Assembly (NCBI GenBank): GCA_022823465.1
Contig: JAJEHX010000025.1
Location: forward strand, 17,375 to 81,374
Direction of reading: 5' to 3'
From: Candidatus Latescibacterota bacterium
Lineage (GTDB): Bacteria; JAAXHH01
Length of the DNA: 64,000 bases
The position numbers and the translations under genes are program-made. The first letter of the stretch is position 1; every line of letters starts with the position of its first letter. The notes under the pieces were generated by a model. It did not search any database, was not told where the DNA came from, and worked only from the letters and a program-made list of their open reading frames with translations. Shown one piece after another: positions 52,495 to 61,916 of the stretch.

Positions 52495-53520
52495 TCAGCC
52501 TTCCCGTTCCTGCGATTCGACGAGCATCCTGCGCTCCCGGATCAGGGTATTCGCCACCAGGAGCAGCAGTCCGAAAAACAATATATACTGGTATCGCTCC
52601 ACGTACTGTGTAAATTCTCGGCTTTCGTACTCGGCCCGCTCCAGCGACGCGAGGGTATCGTATACCAGGTCCATCTCCTCTCCGCCCGGCGAGGCAAGGT
52701 AGAATGCGCCGCCGGTCGACTCGGCAATGTGCCGCAGTGTGGACTCGTCCAGCCGGCTCATGACCACCTCCCCGGAACGATCCCGCATGTGCCCTTCCAC
52801 CTGGCCGTCCTCGCCCTTCACCGGTATGGGAACCCCCAGGGGCGTACCGATGCCCACGACGTATACGCGAACGCCCTGGGCGGCCAGCTCCGATGCGGCG
52901 GCGACCGGATCGTCCTGGTGATCTTCGCCATCGGTGATCAGCACCACGGCCTCGTGTCCCTTCTGATTCTGCTGAAAAGAACGGCCCGCGATTCGCAGGG
53001 CTTCGGCTATGGCCGTTCCCTGCGTTCCCACCGTCTGGGTATCGATTCCGTCGAGAAAGAGTTCCACGATACTGTAGTCGGCAGTCAGGGGGCACTGGAG
53101 AAAGGCCGATCCGGCGAATACCACCAGGCCGATCCGGTCGTTCTGCAGTTTTCTCACCAGGGAGCGGACGGCGTATTTGGCGCGAATAAGCCGGTTGGGC
53201 CTTACGTCCTCGGCCAGCATACTGTTGGAGACATCAAGCGCAACCATCACCGAGAAACCGGTCTGGCTCACCGTTTCGGACCGGGTACCGAATTGCGGCC
53301 GGGCGAGGGCCAGCGTAAAGCAGGCCAGCGTCACAAGCGCCAGGACCGCCTTGACGGACTGCCTGCCCACGGCGGTGGAGCGCGACAATCTGCCCACCAG
53401 TTCCGGTTCTCCCAACCGCCTGAGCGCTTCGCGCCTGCGTCTGAACTGTACGGCGAAGAACAGCATAAGCAGGGGCGCGATCGCCAGCAGATAGAGGAAT
53501 TCAGGTTGTGCAAACTGCAT
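52495..53520 (-). CDS. batB: BatB-like von Willebrand factor A membrane protein
   Basis: A 341-residue protein with two N-terminal membrane segments (about 5-24 and 58-78), a vWA domain with metal-site motif DVSNSM and LITDGEDH, and a C-terminal membrane helix (about 310-330). vWA proteins of this group partner with MoxR-type ATPases in assembly or protection of envelope proteins. Paralogous to the batA gene upstream (54571-53564). Confidence 0.88.
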   Translation of the reverse strand: MQFAQPEFLYLLAIAPLLMLFFAVQFRRRREALRRLGEPELVGRLSRSTAVGRQSVKAVLALVTLACFTLALARPQFGTRSETVSQTGFSVMVALDVSNSMLAEDVRPNRLIRAKYAVRSLVRKLQNDRIGLVVFAGSAFLQCPLTADYSIVELFLDGIDTQTVGTQGTAIAEALRIAGRSFQQNQKGHEAVVLITDGEDHQDDPVAAASELAAQGVRVYVVGIGTPLGVPIPVKGEDGQVEGHMRDRSGEVVMSRLDESTLRHIAESTGGAFYLASPGGEEMDLVYDTLASLERAEYESREFTQYVERYQYILFFGLLLLVANTLIRERRMLVESQEREG

Positions 53521-53563
53521 AATCGCTCCGTGGCCGGCACGCGTCGATACCGGACCGGAAGTG

Positions 53564-54571
53564 CTAGGGCAGCCTTCTGAGGCGGGTGTGCGACAACAGG
53601 ATTTCAGCCAGCACGAGGAACATGGCCGGCAACAGGAAATAACCGAACAGTTCCGTGTACCTCGAATAGGCGATGACCTTCATTTCCGTGCGCTCTAGTG
53701 CATCGATACGTTGATAGATATGGGACAGCATCTCGGCATCCGTCGCCTTGAAATAGAACCCGCCGGTGATGCTCGCGACCCCCCGCAGCGTCTCCTCGTC
53801 GATCTCCGTGAGGGCGAGGCTGCCGTCCCGGTTGCGCGCATAGGTACGGCCGAGAACGGGATCGTCGACGGGAATGGGCGCGCCGCCTTCTTTTCCGATT
53901 CCGATCGAGTAGATCTTGATCCCGAGGGCCTTGGCCGCTTTAGCCGCGGTGATCGGATCGATGGCGCCCGTGTTGTTTACCCCGTCGGTCAACAGGATGA
54001 CTACCTTGCTTTCGGCGCTGCTCTGCCGGAGCCGGTTCACGGAATTGGCGATACCCATACCGATGGCCGTGCCGTCTTCAGTCAACCCGATCTCCACCTG
54101 GTCGAGCAGGCTGAGCAGCACGTCGTAATCCAGGGTCAGGGGACACTGCGTGAAGCTGCGCCCCGCGAAGACCACCATGCCGATACGGTCGTTTCTGCGT
54201 TCCATGATGAAATCGGAAATGACGGTCTTGGCGACATAAAGCCGGTTTCTGGGCTTGTAATCCTCCGCTCCCATGCTGCCGGAAACATCGAGCGCCAGCA
54301 CGATGTCGATGCCTTCCGTCAGTACTTCCGCGCCCTCGGTACCCGTCTGGGGCCGGGCAAGAGCCAGAATCGCCAGCCCGATGGCGGCGGCGCGCAGGGC
54401 GAAGGGAACGTGGCGGTACTTGAGGACGGACGCGGGTTTCAGCCGGTTCACGACGGAGACATCGGAAAACTGCAACCCGCCGCGCCGTCCCTTCGCCTGG
54501 CGTCGATACCACCACAGGAGCGCCGGGAGGGCCGCGAGCAGAACGAGGATTATGGGCGTGGAAAAGAACAT
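53564..54571 (-). CDS. batA: BatA-like von Willebrand factor A membrane protein
   Basis: A 335-residue protein with N-terminal membrane segments (about 3-22 and 57-75), a vWA domain whose metal site is DVSGSMGAEDYKPRNRL and LLTDGVNNTGAIDP, and a C-terminal membrane helix (about 307-325). The MIDAS motif is intact. Precedes batB by 43 nt and follows the BatD-like DUF4381-type gene by 7 nt. Confidence 0.9.
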   Translation of the reverse strand: MFFSTPIILVLLAALPALLWWYRRQAKGRRGGLQFSDVSVVNRLKPASVLKYRHVPFALRAAAIGLAILALARPQTGTEGAEVLTEGIDIVLALDVSGSMGAEDYKPRNRLYVAKTVISDFIMERRNDRIGMVVFAGRSFTQCPLTLDYDVLLSLLDQVEIGLTEDGTAIGMGIANSVNRLRQSSAESKVVILLTDGVNNTGAIDPITAAKAAKALGIKIYSIGIGKEGGAPIPVDDPVLGRTYARNRDGSLALTEIDEETLRGVASITGGFYFKATDAEMLSHIYQRIDALERTEMKVIAYSRYTELFGYFLLPAMFLVLAEILLSHTRLRRLP

Positions 54572-54578
54572 GGGCAGA

Positions 54579-55649
54579 TCAGTCCTTTACAGGCGCCTGT
54601 ACGGAAGCCGCACCGCCGTCCGAAGCATCGCCGCCGACGGGCGCACCGCCGTCAGCCGGTTCGTCCGGCGCGGCGGCTTCCGGTATTTCCGGCGGGCGCG
54701 TAAACTCGACGATCTCTCTTCCTTCCTGCAAGGAAAGAGCCTGTCGATGGGGTTCCGGCGTATGCCTTGCGAATTTCACCATGTCGCATTCCTCGAACAG
54801 CACCCGGACAGCCCGTGTTTCTTCGCTGCCGAGATCGAGCGCGTTCAACGCCGCCATCAGTTCGGAAGTCGTGTATTCCATGGCGGCTATCCGATAGCGG
54901 GCGGACAGGTACCGGCGCAGGATTTCCGACAGCGCGGAGTAATGGGCATGCACGCGCCCCCGGGTCAGCCACTCCTTGAGCGCCAGCCGATCGAGTTCCT
55001 CCAGGGCGATCTCCTCGGGAGGGCGTTCGATCACAGGGGCCGAGCCGCTCGCATCGTCCCGGTTCCGCCGGCGCCTGATATACAGAATGACCGCCGCCGC
55101 GACGGCGAGCAATACCAATCCGCCGATCACCCACACATACCATGGCACCTCGTCGGGGATCTCCGCCGGACCCTTCAGATCGCGTATGTCCTCCGCTCCA
55201 TCGTCAATTACGCTGACGACGGTAACCGGAATGGCATCCGATACGGCGGTAAGTTCTGTACCATCCGGGAGAACACACTTAAGCGAAAGGGGCGGTATGG
55301 AATGTTCACCCGTCCGGTACAGGGTGAGTACGTAGCGGAGGGAATCGACGTTCGTGCCGCCGGGCCCGGACAGGGGTCCCTCATGCTCGAAGGATACCAG
55401 GTCGAAACCTTCCGGGGGACGACCGGATTCAGGCCACTCGATCGCGGCGTTGCCGGGGCTCTTCACGGTGATCCGGTACAGGAAGGGATCACCCACGGTG
55501 ATCCGGTCGCGATCCACCGATGCCGCGATCGAAAACGCGTCGTCTTCTTCCTGCGGTACGGGGACGGCCTCGGTGCCGGCCGGATTCGTTAAGACAGCCA
55601 CCAGGATGGTGGCGAGTAGACGGGAACACCTCACCGCATGCCGCCTCAT
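54579..55649 (-). CDS. BatD/DUF4381-like membrane protein
   Basis: A 356-residue protein: signal peptide (about 1-28), a BatD-type Ig-like domain (about 38-150; ASVDRDRITVGDPFLYRITVKS), a single membrane helix (about 168-192), and a cytoplasmic helical domain (about 210-300; EELDRLALKEWLTRGRVHAHYSALSEILRRYL). A disordered tail follows. The same type of gene usually precedes batA in MoxR operons. The start is ATG at 55649, 1 nt after the DUF4340 stop. Confidence 0.8.
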   Translation of the reverse strand: MRRHAVRCSRLLATILVAVLTNPAGTEAVPVPQEEDDAFSIAASVDRDRITVGDPFLYRITVKSPGNAAIEWPESGRPPEGFDLVSFEHEGPLSGPGGTNVDSLRYVLTLYRTGEHSIPPLSLKCVLPDGTELTAVSDAIPVTVVSVIDDGAEDIRDLKGPAEIPDEVPWYVWVIGGLVLLAVAAAVILYIRRRRNRDDASGSAPVIERPPEEIALEELDRLALKEWLTRGRVHAHYSALSEILRRYLSARYRIAAMEYTTSELMAALNALDLGSEETRAVRVLFEECDMVKFARHTPEPHRQALSLQEGREIVEFTRPPEIPEAAAPDEPADGGAPVGGDASDGGAASVQAPVKD

Positions 55650-55650
55650 G

Positions 55651-57429
55651 TCACGATTTCGGTGTCAGGGCGACCATATCGTTGATTCGGGCCACAAACC
55701 CGGCCCTGGCCAGGGACACGACGGGGCTGTTTCGTTGCTTGACGTAGACCAGATTCTCGTCCCCGGGATACGATTTGCCCACCAGGAGCGATACGCGTTC
55801 TTCCGGCACATCGTCCCGGCCGCCGATCTGCAGCGTAAGCTCCATGGCCGGCCTGTCCAGTCCGTAGGAGGCCAGGTCCGCTTCGGGATCCGCCGTTACG
55901 AAGGCCTGCGAATACAGTGAATCCAGTTCGCTGAACGCCCGGCCGACCGAAATCGCGTCGGCGTCGCCCGTTGAAGGCTCTTCCATTTTCCACACGACTC
56001 TTTGCTTCTGGTCACGGCGTACCCGCACACGTTCGTCCGGCGTGACCACCTCGAACATGTGTACCTGGTAGCCCTTGAACCGCAGAATCTTGTTGTCGCG
56101 CAGCTCAAGTGCACCGGCCGGCAGACGCTGCAGGCTGGATGCGTCCACCGCGTAGATCCACTCCTCCTCCGGGTCCATCACGTATCGGTACTTCCCGTCG
56201 TCGGAGGCCGAACCGACCAGGATTTCCTGGGGCCGCGGCCGGTCGTCAATCGTAAGCGACAGGCCGGCGACCGGGTTCTCGAAGCCGTGGGACGCCCTGT
56301 TCGCAGACGTCGCCGGGATGTGCTCCCGCACGCGGGCTATCTCCAGGCTGTCCAGCATGGCCGTGATGAACCGGTCGTTGGCTCTCAACGCGTAAGGAGA
56401 CGTCATCCGCCAATCCTCGAAGGAGCGCTTGACCAGGGATACTCTCTCGTCTCCCAGGTCCATCGAAAACGCAGGGACCCGGTAGGACTGAAAATCGAAA
56501 GCCGTGATCCGCCTGTAGAAGTCGGGTTCCCGGTCCAACTGGCTCAGGATCGTCGTCGAAACTGCGTACACGTTGCGTCTTTCGCTCGTCATGGCATAGA
56601 CGAGACCCATTTCTTCATTACCCAGCGAAAGCGTATGCAGGATACTTCCGTCGCTGGATTTAACGGTCGCCGTCATCACCGGATTCGCCAAACCATATTC
56701 TTCAAGCGATGACGGGGCTTCGTCGATGAATGAAATGGCCGAGGCCTCAATAATCGTGCTTACCGCGTTGGTCACTTCATCACGCTCCGCCGGCAATCGA
56801 TAGGGCGCTTCCACGCGCCAAGTCCCGTAAGGGTCCAGCTTGATGACGACCCTGCGGTCTCCCTTTTCAAGGACGACTTCTTCCACCTCGTCCCGTTCGA
56901 CACGCATCAGGTCGCGGTCCCGCAGCGCATCGGTCGTCCTGCGCAGATTCCCATTGATCTGCCCGGAAACAAGGAACACCCGCCGTGTGCCCTTTTCCAC
57001 GGCATAATGGGCCGCGCCCGTAGGGTTCACGTCTCCCAGCAGCAACACCATGGGCTTGTCGAGACCCAGGATCATCTCGACGGACGCTGATGGAAACTCA
57101 AGGCCGTACTCCGACAGGGCTTCCGCCGAATCGGCCACGGTACGAGCGGGGGACAGTGTGGTAAACTCCCGCAGCAATGTGCCCACGACGTTCGGGTCCG
57201 CCGCGTACCTGACCGGATCGGTTATCTCCCAACCTTTCATCGGCACCTTTTCCAACGTTGTGGCCGCACCGTCCACGGTCACCCTGATCTCGACGACCTC
57301 CTCCGCGTCGATCTCGAACACGCGCTCGGCTTCCACGACCTGTTCTTCTTCGTGCACGAAAAGGAAGTAACAGGACGCCAGCAATCCCAGAATGACGGCC
57401 AGGATGATCGTGTAACGGCCACCGCTCAC
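55651..57429 (-). CDS. DUF4340 domain protein
   Basis: A 592-residue protein with an N-terminal membrane anchor (about 6-25) and long repeated beta/alpha segments typical of DUF4340 (VVEIRVTVDGAATTLEK, EYGLANPVMTATVKSSDG, ASYGLDRPAMELTLQIGG). DUF4340 proteins usually sit beside GldG/ABC-2 genes, as here. Function unknown; probably periplasmic and part of the exporter complex. Start GTG at 57429 has AGGAGG 9 nt upstream, placed in the end of gldG. Confidence 0.85.
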   Translation of the reverse strand: MSGGRYTIILAVILGLLASCYFLFVHEEEQVVEAERVFEIDAEEVVEIRVTVDGAATTLEKVPMKGWEITDPVRYAADPNVVGTLLREFTTLSPARTVADSAEALSEYGLEFPSASVEMILGLDKPMVLLLGDVNPTGAAHYAVEKGTRRVFLVSGQINGNLRRTTDALRDRDLMRVERDEVEEVVLEKGDRRVVIKLDPYGTWRVEAPYRLPAERDEVTNAVSTIIEASAISFIDEAPSSLEEYGLANPVMTATVKSSDGSILHTLSLGNEEMGLVYAMTSERRNVYAVSTTILSQLDREPDFYRRITAFDFQSYRVPAFSMDLGDERVSLVKRSFEDWRMTSPYALRANDRFITAMLDSLEIARVREHIPATSANRASHGFENPVAGLSLTIDDRPRPQEILVGSASDDGKYRYVMDPEEEWIYAVDASSLQRLPAGALELRDNKILRFKGYQVHMFEVVTPDERVRVRRDQKQRVVWKMEEPSTGDADAISVGRAFSELDSLYSQAFVTADPEADLASYGLDRPAMELTLQIGGRDDVPEERVSLLVGKSYPGDENLVYVKQRNSPVVSLARAGFVARINDMVALTPKS

Positions 57430-57442
57430 GACACTTCGCCTC

Positions 57443-59062
57443 CTATTTCCTTCTCCACCACACCATGACGCCCGCGATCAGGATGCCGATGGGCGAAAGG
57501 ATGCCGGTGAGGATAAAGATATCCCGCATCTGGCTCAACGAAATCTGAACCAGCCTGGTGTCGCTGGACTTGGGCCGGATCGCGAGCAGATCCTCCTCCT
57601 GGGCAAGCCAGTTGAAGATATTCAGGGCCAGGTCTCCGTTGCCGGGCAACATGATATAGGCGTTGGAGGCAAAGGACGAGTTGCCGACGACCACGATACG
57701 CGTCTTCAACTCGTGCTCTTCCGGCCGCATCGCCATCTCCTGGGGCGTCAGCGTGGCCATGTCCCGGCGCGGCAGGGCCCGCGGGACGGCCGTTATGGCG
57801 ACGGCAATGGAAACCGGTCCGGGCTCGTCTGCCGCCGGGTCCAGTTCGGGTGCGTACTCCATGGCTTCTTCCGGCGTGCCCGGCAGAATGGTTTCCGCCC
57901 AGCTGCGAGTGCTGGTCATGGCGATGGTCTGTATTTCAACGGTGTCGTCGGATGCCGATGCCGGCTCTATGGACCGCACCAGCGGAAAGAAACTCACCGT
58001 ATTGCCAAGGGCCCGCGTGATGGGATGGGCCGGGTACTGCATGACGGCCGGCATGTATTCGTTCATGCCCGGCAGGCGCCCCACGGCACTCTCGTCAATC
58101 ACCACGTTGTCGCCGATCTCCACCTTCCAGCGCGCAAGCAGCGCCGACAGGTCGGCACTTTCCCCGGGATAGTCGGGATTGAGGAGGAACAGGGCGCGGC
58201 CGCCGCGGTCGAGGTAGTTGCGAATGGCCTCCTGTTCGTTGCCTACCAGGTTGGTCCTGGGACCGGCCACCACGAGGACGTCGCAGTCCGACGGCACTTC
58301 CACTTCGCTGAGCAACGAAAAGCTCCTGACCACGTAGCTCTGGTTCTCGAGCAACTGCAGTATCCGGTTGTAACCGGCCTGGTCGGTCAGGTTGACGTTG
58401 TGCTCACCGTGGCCTTCCAGGAAGTATATGGTCTTCTGGCCTTCGCGCGTGACCTTGACCAGTGCGTTGGTCACGCTTTCTTCGAGGTAACGGTTGACGT
58501 GCTCGGTCTTGCCCTCGCTTTCGAACACGACCGTTCCGTAGGCGGAGATGTTGTACTGTCGCGCTATGCTGGGCTCGAGATCGGGATCTATGAATTCGTA
58601 AGTGATGTGATCGGAGTGGTGCTGGAATTGATTCAGCATGTCGTCGAGCTGACGCTGAATCGTGGCGTCAGATCCGCTGGATCGAAGGAATCCCACGATG
58701 TGAACGTCCTGGTCCAGTTCATCCAACACGCTGATGGAAAGGTCCGCAAGACTGAACCGCTGGTTGGACGTCAAATCGAACCGCTGGGTGTAACGCGAAC
58801 CGATCAGGTTCACGAACGCCAGGATACCGATCACCAGTAGCACCATGACGGCTGTATTGGCGCCGTATCTCGTCGTACGCCGTCCGAGCAGACTCCACAC
58901 CCTGTCCCATTCGAAGACCAGCCATGCCGACCCGAGGGCCAGGCCGGCCAGCAGGACGATCATTGCCGTACGCTGAGTCGTCGCATCCGAGGCATAGAGA
59001 TACCCGCTGACCAGAATCAGGATAAGGCCCAGATAACCGGTGGACGAAACAAGACTTTTCAT
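57443..59062 (-). CDS. gldG: GldG-like ABC-associated membrane protein
   Basis: A 539-residue protein of the GldG family: membrane helices near the N-terminus (about 9-27, 34-50, 70-88), an extracytoplasmic domain resembling the ABC-type uncharacterised transport family (TIYFLEGHGEHN, CDVLVVAGPRTNL, GGRALFLLNPD), and a C-terminal helix (about 515-535). In Bacteroidetes GldA, GldF and GldG form an ABC system needed for gliding; whether that is true here is unknown. Lies 81 nt downstream of the permease gene. Confidence 0.85.
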   Translation of the reverse strand: MKSLVSSTGYLGLILILVSGYLYASDATTQRTAMIVLLAGLALGSAWLVFEWDRVWSLLGRRTTRYGANTAVMVLLVIGILAFVNLIGSRYTQRFDLTSNQRFSLADLSISVLDELDQDVHIVGFLRSSGSDATIQRQLDDMLNQFQHHSDHITYEFIDPDLEPSIARQYNISAYGTVVFESEGKTEHVNRYLEESVTNALVKVTREGQKTIYFLEGHGEHNVNLTDQAGYNRILQLLENQSYVVRSFSLLSEVEVPSDCDVLVVAGPRTNLVGNEQEAIRNYLDRGGRALFLLNPDYPGESADLSALLARWKVEIGDNVVIDESAVGRLPGMNEYMPAVMQYPAHPITRALGNTVSFFPLVRSIEPASASDDTVEIQTIAMTSTRSWAETILPGTPEEAMEYAPELDPAADEPGPVSIAVAITAVPRALPRRDMATLTPQEMAMRPEEHELKTRIVVVGNSSFASNAYIMLPGNGDLALNIFNWLAQEEDLLAIRPKSSDTRLVQISLSQMRDIFILTGILSPIGILIAGVMVWWRRK

Positions 59063-59143
59063 GTACGGGTTTCTCTCTTTTGTCTTATGCCCATTATCTA
59101 AAATCGAAAAGCACGGGCTTGCCGTCTGGCGGGCGCAAGCGGT

Positions 59144-59917
59144 TCAACCCCGCCAGCGCGTCGATTCCACCGACCGGACCGTGATGAACAGGCCCAGGAA
59201 AATGAAACTCAGGAAAAACAGGCAGTCCGTAGAGTCGACGACGCCCTTCTCGAACGTGTTGTAGTGTCTCAGCACGGACAGGTATCCGACGACCTCGCCC
59301 AAAGTGCCGGTCATCGATTCCGCCGCCACGTCCAGCATCCACAGTATGAGCGCGGCGCCGAAGCAGATGACGGCGGCCACGATCTGGTTTTCCGTGAGCG
59401 ACGAGGCGAACAACCCGATGGTTATCACGCCGCCCCCGAGGAGCAGAAGACCCAGGTAGCCGGCCCATATGGGACCCCAGTCCGGGTCGCCGTACACCTG
59501 GAGCACCAGCGGATAGATCATCGTCAGCCCGATCATGGCCGTGTACAGGGTAAAGGCCGCCAGGAACTTGCCCAGGATCACGTGCCAGTCCCGGACCGGC
59601 GAGGTCAGCAGCAGCTCGATCGTGCCGGATTTCTTTTCCTCGGAAAAGACCCGCATGGTGAGCATGGGCATGAGCGTCAGTACGGCCACGAAACTCATGG
59701 TATTGAACAACGGCCGCATGATCATCTCGTTGATATTGATCCGCTCCATCATCGTCGGATACTGCGCGGCCTGCATGAAATACTGGGTGTAGTACTGTAA
59801 TTGCGTGAAGAACATGAAGCTTACGATAAAAATAAACACGGTCGAAAGGGCGTAGAAAATGGGTGAGATGAAATAAGCCCTCAGTTCCCGGCTCCATATG
59901 GCCAGTAATCCCTGCAT
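59144..59917 (-). CDS. gldF: ABC-2 type permease (GldF-like)
   Basis: A 257-residue ABC-2 permease with six membrane segments and the family motif RVFSEEKKSGTIELLLTSPV between the second and third. Its role is to export a substrate with the adjacent ATPase. The ATG at 59917 lies 2 nt after the ATPase stop; the longer in-frame extension overlaps the ATPase. Confidence 0.9.
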   Translation of the reverse strand: MQGLLAIWSRELRAYFISPIFYALSTVFIFIVSFMFFTQLQYYTQYFMQAAQYPTMMERININEMIMRPLFNTMSFVAVLTLMPMLTMRVFSEEKKSGTIELLLTSPVRDWHVILGKFLAAFTLYTAMIGLTMIYPLVLQVYGDPDWGPIWAGYLGLLLLGGGVITIGLFASSLTENQIVAAVICFGAALILWMLDVAAESMTGTLGEVVGYLSVLRHYNTFEKGVVDSTDCLFFLSFIFLGLFITVRSVESTRWRG

Positions 59918-59919
59918 CG

Positions 59920-60867
59920 TCAGGCGACCTCCTCTTCCTGGGTCGTCAATTCCAGGAATATCTCCTCCAGGCTCATGCCAACGGTGGTGAGCTCCACGAG
60001 ATCCCAACTGTTCTCGACCACTGACGAAGCTACCGAGGGCCGAAGGTCCTGCCCGGGCTCAACATCGATATCATACTGCCAGAGACCATCGCCAAGAGAA
60101 GACCGGGTCTTCACGTCGACGATACCTTCCTTCTTCTTCAACAGGCCCATCACTTCCTTCACCGGACCCCGGATCTGCGCCGAAATGGACTGCGAACCCC
60201 GCAGCCGCGCGTCCAGGTTGGCCGGCGTGTCCCCGGCCACGATGCGGCCCTGGTCGATGATCACCACCCGCTCGCAGGTCTTGCTTACCTCCGGCAGGAT
60301 ATGGCTGCTGAGAATGATGGTGTGGTCCCCGGCCAGGCTCTTGATGACCTCCCGGACCTCGTTGATCTGCTTGGGGTCCAGGCCATTGGTCGGCTCGTCC
60401 AGGATCAGCACCTCGGGATCGTGTATCAGCGCCTGCGCCAATCCCACCCGCTGCCGAAAACCCTTGGAGCAATGACCGACGATCCGGTTTTCGACCTCCT
60501 CCAGGGCAGTCAACTCGATCACGCGGCTGACGGCCTTTTTACGCTCGCGGGAAGGAATGTCCTTGATCCGGGCGATGAAATCCAGGTAGGGACGGACCCG
60601 CATATCCAGGTAAAGGGGCACGTTCTCCGGCAGGTAGCCCACCCTGCGCCGCACGTCCAGGGACTGGCTGAAGGTGTCGAACCCCGCCACGCGGGCGGTG
60701 CCGGCCGTCGCGGGCATGAAGCACGTCAGCACACGCATGGTGGTGGTCTTTCCCGCCGCGTTCGGTCCGAGGAATCCGAGTATCTCGCCCTTTTCCACCT
60801 CGAAACTCACGTCCCGGACCGCGGTGAAGTTACCGTACTTTTTTGTCAGGTCTTTTACTTCTATCAC
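59920..60867 (-). CDS. gldA: ABC transporter ATP-binding protein (GldA-like)
   Basis: A 315-residue ATPase: Walker A GPNAAGKTT, Q-loop YLPENVPLY, signature region CSKGFRQRVGLAQAL, Walker B LILDEPTNGLD, and switch His in LSSHILPEV. In this family the signature is normally LSKGY/F, so the leading Cys is a minor variation. C-terminal extension of about 90 residues, typical of ABC-2 drug/lipid exporters. Located 167 nt downstream of the DUF58 gene, a gap that holds a tandem repeat. Confidence 0.92.
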   Translation of the reverse strand: MIEVKDLTKKYGNFTAVRDVSFEVEKGEILGFLGPNAAGKTTTMRVLTCFMPATAGTARVAGFDTFSQSLDVRRRVGYLPENVPLYLDMRVRPYLDFIARIKDIPSRERKKAVSRVIELTALEEVENRIVGHCSKGFRQRVGLAQALIHDPEVLILDEPTNGLDPKQINEVREVIKSLAGDHTIILSSHILPEVSKTCERVVIIDQGRIVAGDTPANLDARLRGSQSISAQIRGPVKEVMGLLKKKEGIVDVKTRSSLGDGLWQYDIDVEPGQDLRPSVASSVVENSWDLVELTTVGMSLEEIFLELTTQEEEVA

Positions 60868-60957
60868 ATCAGGCTCCCAAGGCCTCGTGCTGCAAGCTTG
60901 GCGCGAATCGGACAGCGATTTTCAAAGTAACCTAATTTATCGCACAAAGTGATCAAA

Positions 60958-61003
60958 AGCAAGCCTTTGTTGCCATCCGAAGCAAGCCTTTGTTGCCATC
61001 CGA
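60958..61003. repeat. perfect 23-bp tandem duplication between DUF58 and gldA
   Basis: Two identical adjacent units, 60958-60980 and 60981-61003, beginning AGCAAGCC. They lie in the gap between the DUF58 gene and gldA, that is, at the first of the two joints of the interrupted Bat operon. Confidence 0.9.
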
Positions 61004-61034
61004 TCCTTTCGTCGTCCGGCTGAACGGTCGCGTT

Positions 61035-61916
61035 TCACCGGGCGAATTTTCGTTCGCGCAGCTTGAAGAACTGCAGCAGCGGATCGATATAGGGCTGGTC
61101 CGTACGGACGTGTATGGCGTCCACCCCGGTAACCCTGAACTGCTGGTCCCGGTCGTTTCGAATGGCCTCGTTGTATTCCGCGTATTGCCTGCGCCATTCG
61201 GCGTCGCCGGTGTCGACGAGCACCTCTTCTCCCGACTCCGCGTCTTCCAGTTCGATCAGGCCGACGCCGGGCAGGTCGAGTTCCCTCGGGTCCGTGACCG
61301 TCACGGCGACCACGTCGTGACGCTTGCTGGCCACCCTCAGCGGCTTGACGTAGTCCGAGTCGAGGAAATCCGAAATGATGAAGACGATGCACCTGCGCGT
61401 CAACAGCCGGTTCAGGTATTCCAGCGCCTGCGCGAGGTCCGTGCCGGTGTGCTCGGGCCGGGTATAAAGCACTTCCCGTATCACCCGAAGAATGTGGGTT
61501 CGTCCTTTCTTCGGCGGGATGAACTTCTCGATCTGGTCCGTGAACATGAGCAGGCCGACGCGGTCGTTGTTCTGGATCGCCGCGAAGGCGAGGAGCGCGC
61601 AGATTTCGGCGGCGATCTCACCCTTCATCTGGTTCACCGTGCCAAAGGATTTCGACGCGCTCGCGTCCGCCATGAGTATGACCGTCAGTTCCCTTTCCTC
61701 GATGAAGCGCTTGATGTAGGGTCGGCCCAGGCGGGCCGTGACGTTCCAGTCGATCGACCGGATCTCGTCGCCCGGCTCGTACTCCCGCACCTCGGCGAAT
61801 TCCATGCCGCGGCCCTTGAAGACGCTGTGGTACTCGCCGCTGAACACGTCGTTCACGAGATGCTTGGTCCGGATCTCGATCTGCCGGATTTTCTGGATGA
61901 TCTGCCTGGGTATCAA
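61035..61916 (-). CDS. DUF58 (vWA-like) protein
   Basis: A 293-residue protein of the DUF58 family: RSIDWNVTARLGRPYIKRF (core), a divergent metal site DASASKSFG, and the conserved SDFLDSD. Usually encoded right after moxR as here; the pair overlaps by the ATGA at 61913-61916. Partner of MoxR in the assembly or maturation of complexes. Confidence 0.9.
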   Translation of the reverse strand: MIPRQIIQKIRQIEIRTKHLVNDVFSGEYHSVFKGRGMEFAEVREYEPGDEIRSIDWNVTARLGRPYIKRFIEERELTVILMADASASKSFGTVNQMKGEIAAEICALLAFAAIQNNDRVGLLMFTDQIEKFIPPKKGRTHILRVIREVLYTRPEHTGTDLAQALEYLNRLLTRRCIVFIISDFLDSDYVKPLRVASKRHDVVAVTVTDPRELDLPGVGLIELEDAESGEEVLVDTGDAEWRRQYAEYNEAIRNDRDQQFRVTGVDAIHVRTDQPYIDPLLQFFKLRERKFAR

